Source of the DNA: Cocleimonas sp.
GTDB taxonomy: Bacteria; Pseudomonadota; Gammaproteobacteria; Thiotrichales; Thiotrichaceae
Direction: 5' to 3'
Assembly (NCBI GenBank): GCA_021647365.1
Contig: JAKIUW010000013.1
Span: 21,591-85,590 of the forward strand
DNA: 64,000 nt
Shown: piece by piece, positions 8,724 through 17,238 of the stretch
How the letters are laid out: each line of letters opens with the position of its first letter
How positions within the stretch are numbered: position 1 is the first letter of the stretch
Program-made: the position numbers and the translations under genes
The notes under the pieces: model-generated
What the model saw: the letters and a program-made list of their open reading frames with translations, nothing else
Told to the model about the DNA's origin: nothing
Databases searched by the model: none

Positions 8724-9152
8724 CTACAATTGATGGTATCCCAAAGTATAACCTCGCTCTTTGTAGAAGGCATATCGTTTGCGACCAGCGGTGAGTATTT
8801 CCTCCGTTTGGTCTAATATTTCAGCAACTTTAATATATCTTGAGAAGTACTCAGGGCGCGTGCTGGAGATATTGATTAAATAATCACAATTTTTCATAGG
8901 TTCATAATCGTGCGCAATACTGATTTCTGTTTTGAGTTGTGGGTCATCCTTCGATAGAATGGTGTGAGGAAAAAAGGATGACTTTTGATGTTTCCATAAA
9001 AAGTCATCCAGTGACTTGCTTTCGTTTTCATTGCTAGTGTGGATATGAATAGCGAGTTTTTGCTGGGTCGCAATCGTAACCAATCTATGGACAATCGCCA
9101 AACGATGATTCCAACCTTCTTGTTTGCTAACGTAAAAGTTTATATCAGTCAT
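8724..9152 (-). CDS. holC: DNA polymerase III chi subunit
   Basis: Clamp-loader accessory subunit that links the replisome to SSB. The 142-residue length fits the family. HolC features are the start TDINFYV, the mid-domain DDFLWKHQKSSFFPH and the C-terminal RKRYAFYKERGYTLGYH. The gene lies 125 nt downstream of pepA on the minus strand, the usual pepA-holC association, but a two-armed repeat element now occupies the gap. valS does not follow; an unknown small gene does. Confidence 0.88.
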   Translation of the reverse strand: MTDINFYVSKQEGWNHRLAIVHRLVTIATQQKLAIHIHTSNENESKSLDDFLWKHQKSSFFPHTILSKDDPQLKTEISIAHDYEPMKNCDYLINISSTRPEYFSRYIKVAEILDQTEEILTAGRKRYAFYKERGYTLGYHQL

Positions 9153-9187
9153 TTGAGTTTAAATCTTAAATAGATATGTGTATTAAT

Positions 9188-9248
9188 GCACACCCCCTTA
9201 CTTTTACATGATGCATTTATAACATAGTGTAAAAGTGGGGGGGTGTGC
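9188..9248. repeat. 61-bp two-armed G-run repeat element (locus 4)
   Basis: Inverted pair: a minus copy, a short spacer containing CATTTATAACAT, then a plus copy ending GTGTGC. By eye it matches the element at 51351-51411 at 55 of 61 positions, spacer included. The minus arm has TT where the plus arm would call for CC, so the stem has two GU-type or mismatched positions. It lies between pepA and holC, 30 nt from the pepA stop. Confidence 0.9.
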
Positions 9249-9277
9249 TTAGAAGTCGTGAAAGTTTTCACTGTCTC

Positions 9278-10768
9278 TTATTTATTAGCTTGATTGATCA
9301 AAAACTGAGATAACAAGGGAACCGGTCTGCCCGTAGCATCCTTTCCTTTCCAGGCTGTGCCGGCAATATCAAGATGCGCCCATTTGTAATCTTTGGTAAA
9401 TTCCCCTAAAAAGCAAGCTGCGGTAATTGTACCTGCGCCACCTGCGCCAATATTGCCTAAATCAGCAAATGAACTTTTTAGTTGTTTTTTGTAGTCATCT
9501 CCCATCGGTAAGCGCCATGCGCGGTCATGAATAGTATTGCCAGCATCCATTAAATCATTTGCTAAAGCATCGTCATTTGAAAGTACCGCACAAATATGAT
9601 GACCAAGCGCAACAATACAAGCGCCTGTTAATGTAGCAGCATCAATAACGATAGAGGGATTATACTTGCCAACGTAGGTGAGGGCATCACATAACACTAA
9701 ACGACCTTCCGCATCGGTATTTAACACTTCAATAGTGATGCCTTTCATGGATGTCACAATATCGCCAGGTTTTGAAGCTCTTGCGCTTGGCATATTTTCT
9801 GCAGCGGCTAAAACTACCACTACGTTTATATCTAATTGCATTTCTGCACAGGCTTTTAGTGTTCCTAGCATACCTGCCGCGCCACCCATGTCGAATTTCA
9901 TTTCATCCATATTTGCACCTGGTTTTAATGAGATTCCACCTGTGTCAAATGTTACGCCTTTACCGACTAATGCGATGGGTTGTTGCTTCTTGTTTTTCGC
10001 ACCAAAATACTGGAGAATAATCATCTTGCCTGGTTCATCACTACCTTTGCTGACCGATAAAAAAGAATGCATACCCAGCTTTTCCATATCGGCTTCTTCT
10101 AGTACATCGATGTCTACACTTTTGTAGTCGTTAGCTAGGCTGGTTGCAGTTTCAGCGATAAAAGTTGGCGTACACACATTGCCAGGATGGTTGGCTAAAT
10201 CGCGCGTAAGCTTCATGCCTTCTGAAATTGCAATACCGTTATCTAATGCCGTTTGGGCACTTTCGTCGAAACCATTGCTGAGTGACACGCAGACCTCTTC
10301 GAGGCTAGGTGCATCTTTCTTTTTACTTTTATAATCTTGTAATTGATAAAGACTATCTGCAAAGCCAATGATGGTTTGCGTGATCGCTGTGCTTTTTGGC
10401 TTACCTGTAATCGAATCACTAAGATAGCAACTAACACTTTTGATTGATGTTTTTTGAAGTGTTTTGCTCGCAGCTTGTGAAACTTGATTCACCGTTTTAG
10501 CTTCAAAGTCAGATGATTTACCACAGCCTACCAAAAGCACACGAGAAGCTTTAATACCTGCAACATCATAAAGCATCTGGGTGTCTGACGTATTCGCTTT
10601 AAAATCACCCTTATCAAGAATAGAACTAATCTCTCCAGCGCTTGCTTTGTCTAACTGATTTCCCGCATTGCTTAATATAACTTTTTTGTCTTCAGAAAAA
10701 ACAGGGATAACAACACAATCTTGGCTATCAGTGGCGGGATTATTATGTGAATTTAGGGCGTATTTCAT
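9278..10768 (-). CDS. pepA: Leucyl aminopeptidase (M17)
   Basis: Cytosolic di-metal exopeptidase releasing N-terminal leucine and other residues; in E. coli PepA also binds DNA in Xer recombination and carAB control. The 496-residue protein has the M17 catalytic core: VGKGVTFDTGGISLKPG (metal and catalytic Lys), DMGGAAGM, and NTDAEGRLVL (metal Asp/Glu plus catalytic Arg). The N-terminal hexamer/DNA-binding-type domain is present. It is divergent from the EF-G gene, with a 253-nt shared upstream region. Confidence 0.96.
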   Translation of the reverse strand: MKYALNSHNNPATDSQDCVVIPVFSEDKKVILSNAGNQLDKASAGEISSILDKGDFKANTSDTQMLYDVAGIKASRVLLVGCGKSSDFEAKTVNQVSQAASKTLQKTSIKSVSCYLSDSITGKPKSTAITQTIIGFADSLYQLQDYKSKKKDAPSLEEVCVSLSNGFDESAQTALDNGIAISEGMKLTRDLANHPGNVCTPTFIAETATSLANDYKSVDIDVLEEADMEKLGMHSFLSVSKGSDEPGKMIILQYFGAKNKKQQPIALVGKGVTFDTGGISLKPGANMDEMKFDMGGAAGMLGTLKACAEMQLDINVVVVLAAAENMPSARASKPGDIVTSMKGITIEVLNTDAEGRLVLCDALTYVGKYNPSIVIDAATLTGACIVALGHHICAVLSNDDALANDLMDAGNTIHDRAWRLPMGDDYKKQLKSSFADLGNIGAGGAGTITAACFLGEFTKDYKWAHLDIAGTAWKGKDATGRPVPLLSQFLINQANK

Positions 10769-11021
10769 AAGGCTTCCAAATTAGGTTTAAAGTAATAATC
10801 AGGGGATTATAGACGGAGACTAGGCAGACCGAAATAGCCATATAAAAACTATCTTATTTTTAAAGCAAATATAACTAGAATAGTTGTACCTTTATAAGCA
10901 AATTACTATATAATACCGCGTTTTTTCGCCTAGCTTATTTTGCTGGGCGGTTTACTTTTTAGAACACTTTATAACTCAATTTAACTTAATTAAGTAACAA
11001 GCAACAGCAGAGTACACAGTC
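10769..11021. promoter_or_regulatory. Divergent pepA / EF-G upstream region with a hairpin
   Basis: This 253-nt gap must hold both promoters. On the EF-G side, 10927-10949 forms an 8-bp stem (CGCCTAGC / GCTGGGCG, one G-T pair, 7-nt loop) followed by GTTTACTTTTT. It resembles an intrinsic terminator or leader attenuator about 75 nt ahead of the EF-G start. No clear family-type leader was recognised, and the hairpin role is inference. Confidence 0.35.
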
Positions 11022-13115
11022 ATGACAGATTTAAGCAAATACCGTAATATCGGCATCTTCGCACACGTTGATGCAGGTAAAACAACCACTACAGAGCGCA
11101 TCCTAAGCCTTACAGGTAAAATTCATAAAATCGGTGAAGTTCACGATGGTGAATCGACTACCGACTTCATGGAGCAAGAAGCAGAACGTGGTATTACAAT
11201 CCAATCAGCGGCTGTAAGTACTTTCTGGAAAGATCACCGCATGAACATTATCGATACACCGGGTCACGTTGACTTTACGGTTGAAGTATATCGTTCATTA
11301 AAAGTATTAGATGGCGGAATCGGTGTATTCTGTGCATCAGGTGGTGTTGAGCCGCAATCAGAGACTAACTGGCGTTATGCGAATGAATCTGAAGTTGCTC
11401 GTATAATCTTCGTCAATAAATTAGACCGCATCGGTGCTGATTTCTACCGTGTTGTAAAGCAGGTTGAAGATGTATTGGGTGCGAATCCATTGGTTATGGT
11501 TCTTCCCATTGGTGTTGAAGATGAGTTTACGGGTGTTGTTGACCTTCTAACACGCAAAGCGTGGATATGGGATGGTTCTGATGATCCAACGAAGTACGTG
11601 ATTGAAGACGTACCTGCAGATATGGTTGATATCGTTGAAGAATGGCGTGAAAAGTTAATCGAAACAGCAGTAGAGCTTGACGATGATGCGATGGAGCAAT
11701 ACTTAGAAGGCGAAGAGCCTGCTATGGACGTGATTAAAGCTTGTATCCGAAAAGGTACACGTGACCTAACATTCTTCCCAACCTACACAGGTTCTGCGTT
11801 TAAAAACAAAGGTATCCAGCTTATTCTTGATGCGGTTGTTGATTACCTTCCTGATCCTACAGAAGTTGATCCTCAGCCATTAACGGATGAAGAAGGTGAG
11901 CCAACAGGAGAATTTGCAATTGTTGATGTCGATCAGCCATTACGTGCACTAGCGTTTAAAATTATGGATGACCGTTACGGTGCGTTAACCTTTATTCGTG
12001 TTTACTCAGGTAAATTAGAAAAAGGCTCGACGATACTTAATTCATATACAGGCAAGACAGAAAGAATCGGTCGTATCGTTGAAATGTCAGCGGATGAGCG
12101 AATCGAACTTGATGGCGCTCAGGCGGGTGACATCGTTGCTGTACTTGGTATGAAGAACGTACAAACAGGTCATACATTATGTGACCCTAAAAATCCATCA
12201 ATACTTGAGCCTATGGTATTCCCAGAGCCTGTAATCTCAATCGCAGTATCACCAACAGATAAAGGGGGTTCTGAGAAGATGGGTGTTGCGATCGGTAAAA
12301 TGGTTGCAGAAGATCCTTCTTTCCGTGTTGAAACAGACGAAGACAGTGGGGAGACTATTCTTCGTGGAATGGGCGAGTTACACCTAGACATCAAAATTGA
12401 TATTCTTAAGCGTACTCACGGTGTTGATGTTGAAGTAGGTAAGCCACAGGTTGCATACCGCGAGACAATCACATCACTTGTTGAAGACAGCTACACACAT
12501 AAGAAGCAATCGGGTGGTTCTGGTCAGTTCGGTAAGATCGATTACATCATTGAGCCTAATGAGCCAGGTGAAGGTTATGCGTTTGAATCAAAAGTAACGG
12601 GCGGTAACGTACCACGCGAATACTGGCCAGCAATTGATAAAGCATTCAAAGGCATGATGGATAACGGTGTACTTGCTGGTTTCCCAGTATTAGACGTTAA
12701 AGTTACCCTTCTTGATGGTGCATACCACGCGGTTGATTCATCAGCGATGGCATTTGAATTGGCAGCACGTGGCGCGTTCCGCCAAACATTGCCAAAAGCA
12801 GGCGCACAGTTAATCGAGCCGATCATGAAAATTGACGTATTCACACCAGAAGATCACGTTGGTGATGTTATCGGTGATATGAACCGTCGTCGCGGAATGA
12901 TCAAGTCACAAGAAGCAGGGCCAACAGGCGTACGCATCAAAGTTGATGCGCCACTGTCTGAAATGTTTGGTTACATCGGTGACTTACGTACAATGACTTC
13001 AGGTCGTGGTCAATTCTCAATGGAATTCTCACATTACATGCCTTGTCCTAAAAACGTGGCAGAAGAAGTTATTAAAGAAGTTAAAGAAAGAGAAGAAGCT
13101 AAGAAGAAAAAGTAA
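11022..13115 (+). CDS. fusA: Elongation factor G (stand-alone, second-EF-G type)
   Basis: Translational GTPase for ribosome translocation/recycling. The 697-residue protein has G1 AHVDAGKTT, G3 DTPGHVDF, G4 NKLDR, EF-G domain II, and the domain IV/V blocks ending near SMEFSHYMPCP. Its start (MTDLSKYRNIGIFAHVDAGK) and stand-alone position, with no rpsL, rpsG or tuf beside it, resemble the extra EF-G (EF-G 2) of Vibrio and Shewanella relatives rather than the str-operon copy. That assignment is from memory of those sequences. A strong intrinsic terminator follows at 13132. Confidence 0.92.
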   Translation: MTDLSKYRNIGIFAHVDAGKTTTTERILSLTGKIHKIGEVHDGESTTDFMEQEAERGITIQSAAVSTFWKDHRMNIIDTPGHVDFTVEVYRSLKVLDGGIGVFCASGGVEPQSETNWRYANESEVARIIFVNKLDRIGADFYRVVKQVEDVLGANPLVMVLPIGVEDEFTGVVDLLTRKAWIWDGSDDPTKYVIEDVPADMVDIVEEWREKLIETAVELDDDAMEQYLEGEEPAMDVIKACIRKGTRDLTFFPTYTGSAFKNKGIQLILDAVVDYLPDPTEVDPQPLTDEEGEPTGEFAIVDVDQPLRALAFKIMDDRYGALTFIRVYSGKLEKGSTILNSYTGKTERIGRIVEMSADERIELDGAQAGDIVAVLGMKNVQTGHTLCDPKNPSILEPMVFPEPVISIAVSPTDKGGSEKMGVAIGKMVAEDPSFRVETDEDSGETILRGMGELHLDIKIDILKRTHGVDVEVGKPQVAYRETITSLVEDSYTHKKQSGGSGQFGKIDYIIEPNEPGEGYAFESKVTGGNVPREYWPAIDKAFKGMMDNGVLAGFPVLDVKVTLLDGAYHAVDSSAMAFELAARGAFRQTLPKAGAQLIEPIMKIDVFTPEDHVGDVIGDMNRRRGMIKSQEAGPTGVRIKVDAPLSEMFGYIGDLRTMTSGRGQFSMEFSHYMPCPKNVAEEVIKEVKEREEAKKKK

Positions 13116-13131
13116 GACTTTTTTAGTTTTT

Positions 13132-13168
13132 AAAAAGCCTCATATCTTTGCGGATGTGGGGCTTTTTT
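13132..13168 (+). terminator. Intrinsic terminator after the EF-G gene
   Basis: AAAAAGCCTCATATC pairs with GGATGTGGGGCTTTTT (two or three G-T pairs) around a short loop and ends in T6. It lies 16 nt after the stop codon. Confidence 0.9.
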
Positions 13169-13185
13169 GTATCCGTGATTTTGAA

Positions 13186-13221
13186 ATGTCATTTTTTTTG
13201 CCTAACCAAAAAAAATGACAT
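13186..13221. repeat. 14-bp perfect inverted repeat beside the tandem G-run repeats
   Basis: ATGTCATTTTTTTT and AAAAAAAATGACAT flank an 8-nt loop. The last bases (CAT) overlap the first of three tandem repeat copies. It could act as a weak back-up terminator or be part of the inserted unit. Confidence 0.7.
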
Positions 13222-13300
13222 CATGTAAAAGTGGGGGGGTGTGACTACATCATGTAAAAGTGGGGGGGTGTGACTACATCATGTAAAAGTGGGGTGTTTT
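13219..13300 (+). repeat. Three tandem copies of the G-run repeat (locus 5)
   Basis: Head-to-tail copies at 13219-13247, 13248-13276 and 13277-13300. The first two are identical 29-bp units (CATCATGTAAAAGTGGGGGG, G, then TGTGACTA). The third has only four G and diverges after GTGTTTT. This is the only direct tandem array of the family in the window. Confidence 0.92.
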
Positions 13301-13403
13301 GAAGATGAGTGTTTGTTAAGCTGAGGTTTTGAACACAATGTTATTGTTGTCAGGCTACCTTTAGTAGTATGAAATAATAAAACGATTTAAGCAGGATATA
13401 ATA

Positions 13404-13625
13404 ATGAAATCATATAAAAATCTAGCAGGAAATGTAGGCATCTGTTCGTATGAGCTGGGTGAGAAAAAAATCAGAATTAAGTTTCATAGTAGAAAAAGCT
13501 TTATTTATGATTGCTCAAATAATGGAGAAGAGCATATTAATGAAATGCAGAGATTAGCAATTCAGGGCTTTGGATTGACGCATTATATCAATGATGCTGA
13601 TCTTAAAGCGGTTCCTTTAGATTAA
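13404..13625 (+). CDS. Small hypothetical protein
   Basis: A 73-residue soluble protein of unknown function. The ATG has a purine-rich GCAGGATATAATA upstream. The pattern KKIRIKFHSRKSFIYDC resembles the short beta-strand layout of KTSC-type small domains, but the similarity is weak. It lies between the tandem repeats and a bidirectional terminator, convergent with cbbM. Confidence 0.5.
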   Translation: MKSYKNLAGNVGICSYELGEKKIRIKFHSRKSFIYDCSNNGEEHINEMQRLAIQGFGLTHYINDADLKAVPLD

Positions 13626-13704
13626 AGCTTATCTAATTTTTTATTTGACGGCAGCTTACTAAAAGTGATTTTTTTAGATACTTATAAACCCATATTGATA
13701 TATT

Positions 13705-13742
13705 AAAAAAGCCCCGCTACTCAAAGAGTAGCGGGGCTTTTT
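13705..13742. terminator. Bidirectional intrinsic terminator (end of cbbM)
   Basis: Perfect 11-bp GC-rich stem (GCCCCGCTACT / AGTAGCGGGGC) with a CAAAG loop, flanked by A6 and T5. It can stop cbbM transcripts on the minus strand and the small plus-strand gene ending at 13625. Confidence 0.95.
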
Positions 13743-13770
13743 GTTGTTCTAAATAAACTGAAGAGTCGGT

Positions 13771-15153
13771 TTATTTATGAACACCTAACTTGTCTCTCCA
13801 ACCTGGGTAGATCGAATCAGCATCACCTGGGAACGACTCGAATGCACGAGCAAATTCTTTGTGATCTTTAGCAAACTCAATTGGGTCTGCGCCTGCCATG
13901 AAACATTCGTACGCTTGTCTTAATGACTTAGCACCGTCAGCTGGGCTGTCGATGTGACCGTAAGATCCGCCACCAGAAGTATTGATTACGTTACCGTGAC
14001 CAAGGTTCTCGAAGAAACCAGGTAGGCGAAGTGCGTTCATGCCACCAGAGATGATTGATGTTGTTGGCTTCATTCCGTACCACTTCTGGTAGTAAACTGG
14101 TCCTTGACACTCATCACGCTCAAGCATGTAACAGATAAGGTTATCTTCAGGTCCACCTTCCATTTTACCGAAGCCCATTGTGCCTACGTGGATACCAGAA
14201 GCACCTTGTAAACGAGATAGCTTGCCTAATACAAACGCATCATAACCACGCTTAGCAGAAGGAGAAGTAACCATACCGTGACCAGCACGATGATAATGTA
14301 AGTACTGTGCAGGGTAGTTACGACGAGCCGTAGTAATCATACCTGGGCCACCAACGAAACCGTCAACTAGGAATGCAACGTGAGATGAGTTCTCACCGAA
14401 AGTCTCAAGAACATAATCAGCACGGTGAAGCATTTCATAATGGTCATCAGCTGTGATATTTGCAGAGAAGATCTTAGCTTCGCCAGTCTCGTCTTGTGCG
14501 CGTTTCATTGCATCAGCAACAAGAGGAAGAACCTTCTTCATAGGACAGAAAGTTTGGTTACCTTGAGGCTCATCATTTTTGATGAAATCTCCACCTAACC
14601 AGAACTGGTATGCAGCTTCTGCAAAAGGCTCAGGACGTAAACCAAGCTTAGGCTTGATGATAGTACCTGCGATGTAACCACCGTCTTTAATAGGACGGCC
14701 TAGTGTACGCCACATATCAGATATATCTGTAGCAGGGCCATCAAACTCACGTAAGAATGCAGGTGGTACGAAGAAGTCATAAATCTTAGCTTCTTTAACA
14801 TCACCCATACCTTGGTTATTACCAATGATAAGCGTTAGTAGAGAAACAACCATTGCGCGACCATCGATCACGTTGCGGTCAAATAACTCAACAGGGTAGG
14901 CAATGCGCATTTCAAGCTTAGCTTCATCAATGTGATAAACCAAAGCGTCAACGCCTTTAGTGAAATCATCAGTAGTAGAAACTTCTACGTTAGTACCTGT
15001 TGATGACTCTGCAGCGAAGTGAGCAGCTGTTTCTAAATAACCACCGAAACCAACCTGTGGTTCCATTTTGTAAGCTACGAGAAGGTGACCACCTTCTTCC
15101 ATTAGTGTTTCTTCGTCAAGACTTAAGTCTGCATAACGACCGGACTGATCCAT
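13771..15153 (-). CDS. cbbM: RuBisCO form II large subunit
   Basis: Fixes CO2 onto ribulose 1,5-bisphosphate in the Calvin cycle. The 460-residue length and sequence fit form II (CbbM), which needs no small subunit, and none is encoded nearby. Catalytic residues are visible: Lys167 in IIKPKLGLRP, carbamylated Lys192 with Asp194/Glu195 in GGDFIKNDEP, and the substrate-binding GGMNALRLPGFFENLGH and TSGGGSYGH blocks. A strong AAAGGAG site precedes the ATG. It is divergent from cbbR, and cbbQ/cbbO lie beyond cbbR, the usual form II activase arrangement. Confidence 0.98.
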   Translation of the reverse strand: MDQSGRYADLSLDEETLMEEGGHLLVAYKMEPQVGFGGYLETAAHFAAESSTGTNVEVSTTDDFTKGVDALVYHIDEAKLEMRIAYPVELFDRNVIDGRAMVVSLLTLIIGNNQGMGDVKEAKIYDFFVPPAFLREFDGPATDISDMWRTLGRPIKDGGYIAGTIIKPKLGLRPEPFAEAAYQFWLGGDFIKNDEPQGNQTFCPMKKVLPLVADAMKRAQDETGEAKIFSANITADDHYEMLHRADYVLETFGENSSHVAFLVDGFVGGPGMITTARRNYPAQYLHYHRAGHGMVTSPSAKRGYDAFVLGKLSRLQGASGIHVGTMGFGKMEGGPEDNLICYMLERDECQGPVYYQKWYGMKPTTSIISGGMNALRLPGFFENLGHGNVINTSGGGSYGHIDSPADGAKSLRQAYECFMAGADPIEFAKDHKEFARAFESFPGDADSIYPGWRDKLGVHK

Positions 15154-15322
15154 TTGGAACTCCTTTCTAAATTAATAACAATTGTATCTGGATAATCATT
15201 TTCAAATTTCCAGTGCAAGCAGTATACATATCCCATATAATAATTAAAACTGATTAAATTAGATGAAAACATAACAATTGCTTATGTTGATTTGATTACT
15301 AGTAAAAATAGAAAGAAACCCT
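15154..15322. promoter_or_regulatory. cbbM-cbbR divergent control region
   Basis: AT-rich 169-nt gap with both promoters. LysR-type regulators bind T-N11-A sites in such gaps; several T-N11-A matches exist in sequence this AT-rich, so I cannot single out the operator. The location, between a CbbR gene and a divergent RuBisCO gene, is the evidence. Confidence 0.55.
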
Positions 15323-16252
15323 ATGAATATAACATTTCGCCAATTACAAATCTTTGAAGCCGTTGTACAAACACAAAGCTATACCCGAGCAGCAGAGCAA
15401 TTGCACATGACACAACCAGCGGTTTCCATGCAAATGAAACAATTAGAAGAAACCGTAGGTTTAGATTTATTTGAAAGGCAAGGGAAAAAAATTGTTATTA
15501 CAAAGGTGGGTGAAAAGCTACGTAAACATACCAATAAAATAATTAGCCGATTTGATGTGCTAAAGGCCTCCATTAACAAACTAAAAAAAGGTCATTATGA
15601 GCAAATCAAAATATCTGCTGCAACAACGGCCAATCATTTTGTCACTCATATGATGGCGGAATTTAGTCGTCAACATCAAGATATCAATATTACTTTAGAC
15701 ATCACCAACCGAGAAACCCTCGTGAGACAGCTTCAAGCATATGATCCAGATTTTGTCATTATGGGTGAACCACCTAATAAACTGGATTTAGACTCTCAAC
15801 TTATTATGGAGAATCCGCTTGTCGTTATCGCATCACCTGAGCATCCCGTTGTCACAAAATATAAATCCAAAAACGTCCCTATGAAAGAAGTCGTCAAAGA
15901 GCCTTTCGTAGTTCGTGAAGAAGGTTCAGGCACAAAAGCTGCAATTCGCAGGCATTTTAAAAAACACGGCTTAGATTTTATAAGCTCGTATGAAATGAGC
16001 AGCAACGAGTCCATCAAACACGCGGTAGTGGCTGGCTTAGGCCTAGGTATTGTAGCCTTACATACGATTAAATTAGAACTAGAGGCTGGCAAGCTGATTA
16101 TCTTACATGTAGAAAATTTCCCATTAGAACGCTATTGGCATTTAGTTTCACGTAAGGGTCGTCGCTTATCACCAGCGGCGGTTGAATTCCAGGCATTCAT
16201 TTTAGAAAGTGCAAGTGCGTACCAACAAAGTTATGAGCATTTTTTGGTTTGA
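15323..16252 (+). CDS. cbbR: LysR-type regulator of CO2 fixation
   Basis: Transcription factor expected to activate cbbM in response to metabolites. The 309-residue length is normal. The N-terminal winged HTH (residues 1-60) contains FRQLQIFEAVVQTQSYTRAA and MTQPAVSMQMKQLEETVG. The C-terminal effector domain has the CbbR-like VREEGSGTKAAIRRHF and SNESIKHAVVAGLGLGIV. It is divergent from cbbM and followed by cbbQ after 157 nt, with a repeat copy in that gap. Confidence 0.92.
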   Translation: MNITFRQLQIFEAVVQTQSYTRAAEQLHMTQPAVSMQMKQLEETVGLDLFERQGKKIVITKVGEKLRKHTNKIISRFDVLKASINKLKKGHYEQIKISAATTANHFVTHMMAEFSRQHQDINITLDITNRETLVRQLQAYDPDFVIMGEPPNKLDLDSQLIMENPLVVIASPEHPVVTKYKSKNVPMKEVVKEPFVVREEGSGTKAAIRRHFKKHGLDFISSYEMSSNESIKHAVVAGLGLGIVALHTIKLELEAGKLIILHVENFPLERYWHLVSRKGRRLSPAAVEFQAFILESASAYQQSYEHFLV

Positions 16253-16272
16253 TAAGTATGATGGGTAGCAAC

Positions 16273-16294
16273 CATGTAAAAGTGGGGGGGTGTG
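16273..16294 (+). repeat. G-run intergenic repeat (locus 6)
   Basis: Single plus copy, GTG subtype, 20 nt after the cbbR stop. It separates cbbR from the cbbQ-cbbO pair. Confidence 0.88.
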
Positions 16295-16409
16295 TACGTT
16301 TTAATATCAATTCATAAGAATTAATTATCTTTTCATCTCTTTTAATCAGTTTTAATTATTTTGTCTCTCTGTATACTCACTGTTATCAAAATTAATACTA
16401 GGAAGAACC

Positions 16410-17219
16410 ATGTCAGAGCTAGATATCGAACAATACAAAATCACCAAAGAACCTTATTACGAAGCGCAAGGCGATGAGGTTAAATGGTATCAAGCAGCTT
16501 ATGACGCTCGTTTACCTGTAATGGTAAAAGGCCCAACAGGTTGTGGCAAGTCTCGTTTTATTGAGCATATGGCATATAAATTGGGCAAGCCGTTAATCAC
16601 GGTTGCTTGTAATGAAGACATGACAGCATCAGATTTAGTAGGGCGTTACTTGTTGGATGCTGATGGCACACGTTGGTTAGATGGCCCATTAACGGTTGCT
16701 GCGCGTATCGGCGCGATCTGCTATTTGGATGAAATTGTTGAAGCACGTCAAGATACCACAGTTGTTATTCACCCATTGACCGATCACCGCCGCGAATTAC
16801 CGCTGGACAAAAAAGGTGAGATGATTAAGGCGCACCCTGATTTTCAGCTAGTAATCTCTTATAACCCTGGTTACCAAAGCATGATGAAAGAGCTAAAGCA
16901 GTCAACCAAGCAAAGATTCGTGGCGATGGATTTTGACTATGCCCCAGCAAAAGTAGAAGAAGGTATTATCGCAAAAGAAGCGGGTATTGATGCAGAAACA
17001 GCAAAGAAACTGGTTAAAATTGGTGGTGTTGCGCGTAACCTTAAAGGTCACGGTTTAGATGAAGGTATCTCAACACGTTTATTGGTATATGCAGCAAGTT
17101 TGATGAATCAGGGCATTAATGCACAAGATGCTTGTAAAATGGCACTTGTTCGCCCGATTACGGATGATGCTGATATTCGTCAAACCCTAGATCATGCGAT
17201 TGACGCTACTTTTGCGTAA
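16410..17219 (+). CDS. cbbQ: RuBisCO activation ATPase CbbQ
   Basis: MoxR-class AAA+ protein that, with CbbO, removes inhibitory sugar phosphates from RuBisCO. The 269-residue protein has Walker A GPTGCGKS (41-48), Walker B ICYLDEIVE near 105, and an arginine-finger region around KQRFVAMDF. The start MSELDIEQYKITKEPYY is family-like and preceded by AGGAAG. cbbO begins 19 nt after its stop. Confidence 0.95.
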   Translation: MSELDIEQYKITKEPYYEAQGDEVKWYQAAYDARLPVMVKGPTGCGKSRFIEHMAYKLGKPLITVACNEDMTASDLVGRYLLDADGTRWLDGPLTVAARIGAICYLDEIVEARQDTTVVIHPLTDHRRELPLDKKGEMIKAHPDFQLVISYNPGYQSMMKELKQSTKQRFVAMDFDYAPAKVEEGIIAKEAGIDAETAKKLVKIGGVARNLKGHGLDEGISTRLLVYAASLMNQGINAQDACKMALVRPITDDADIRQTLDHAIDATFA

Positions 17220-17238
17220 CATTCATTAGATATTCGAT

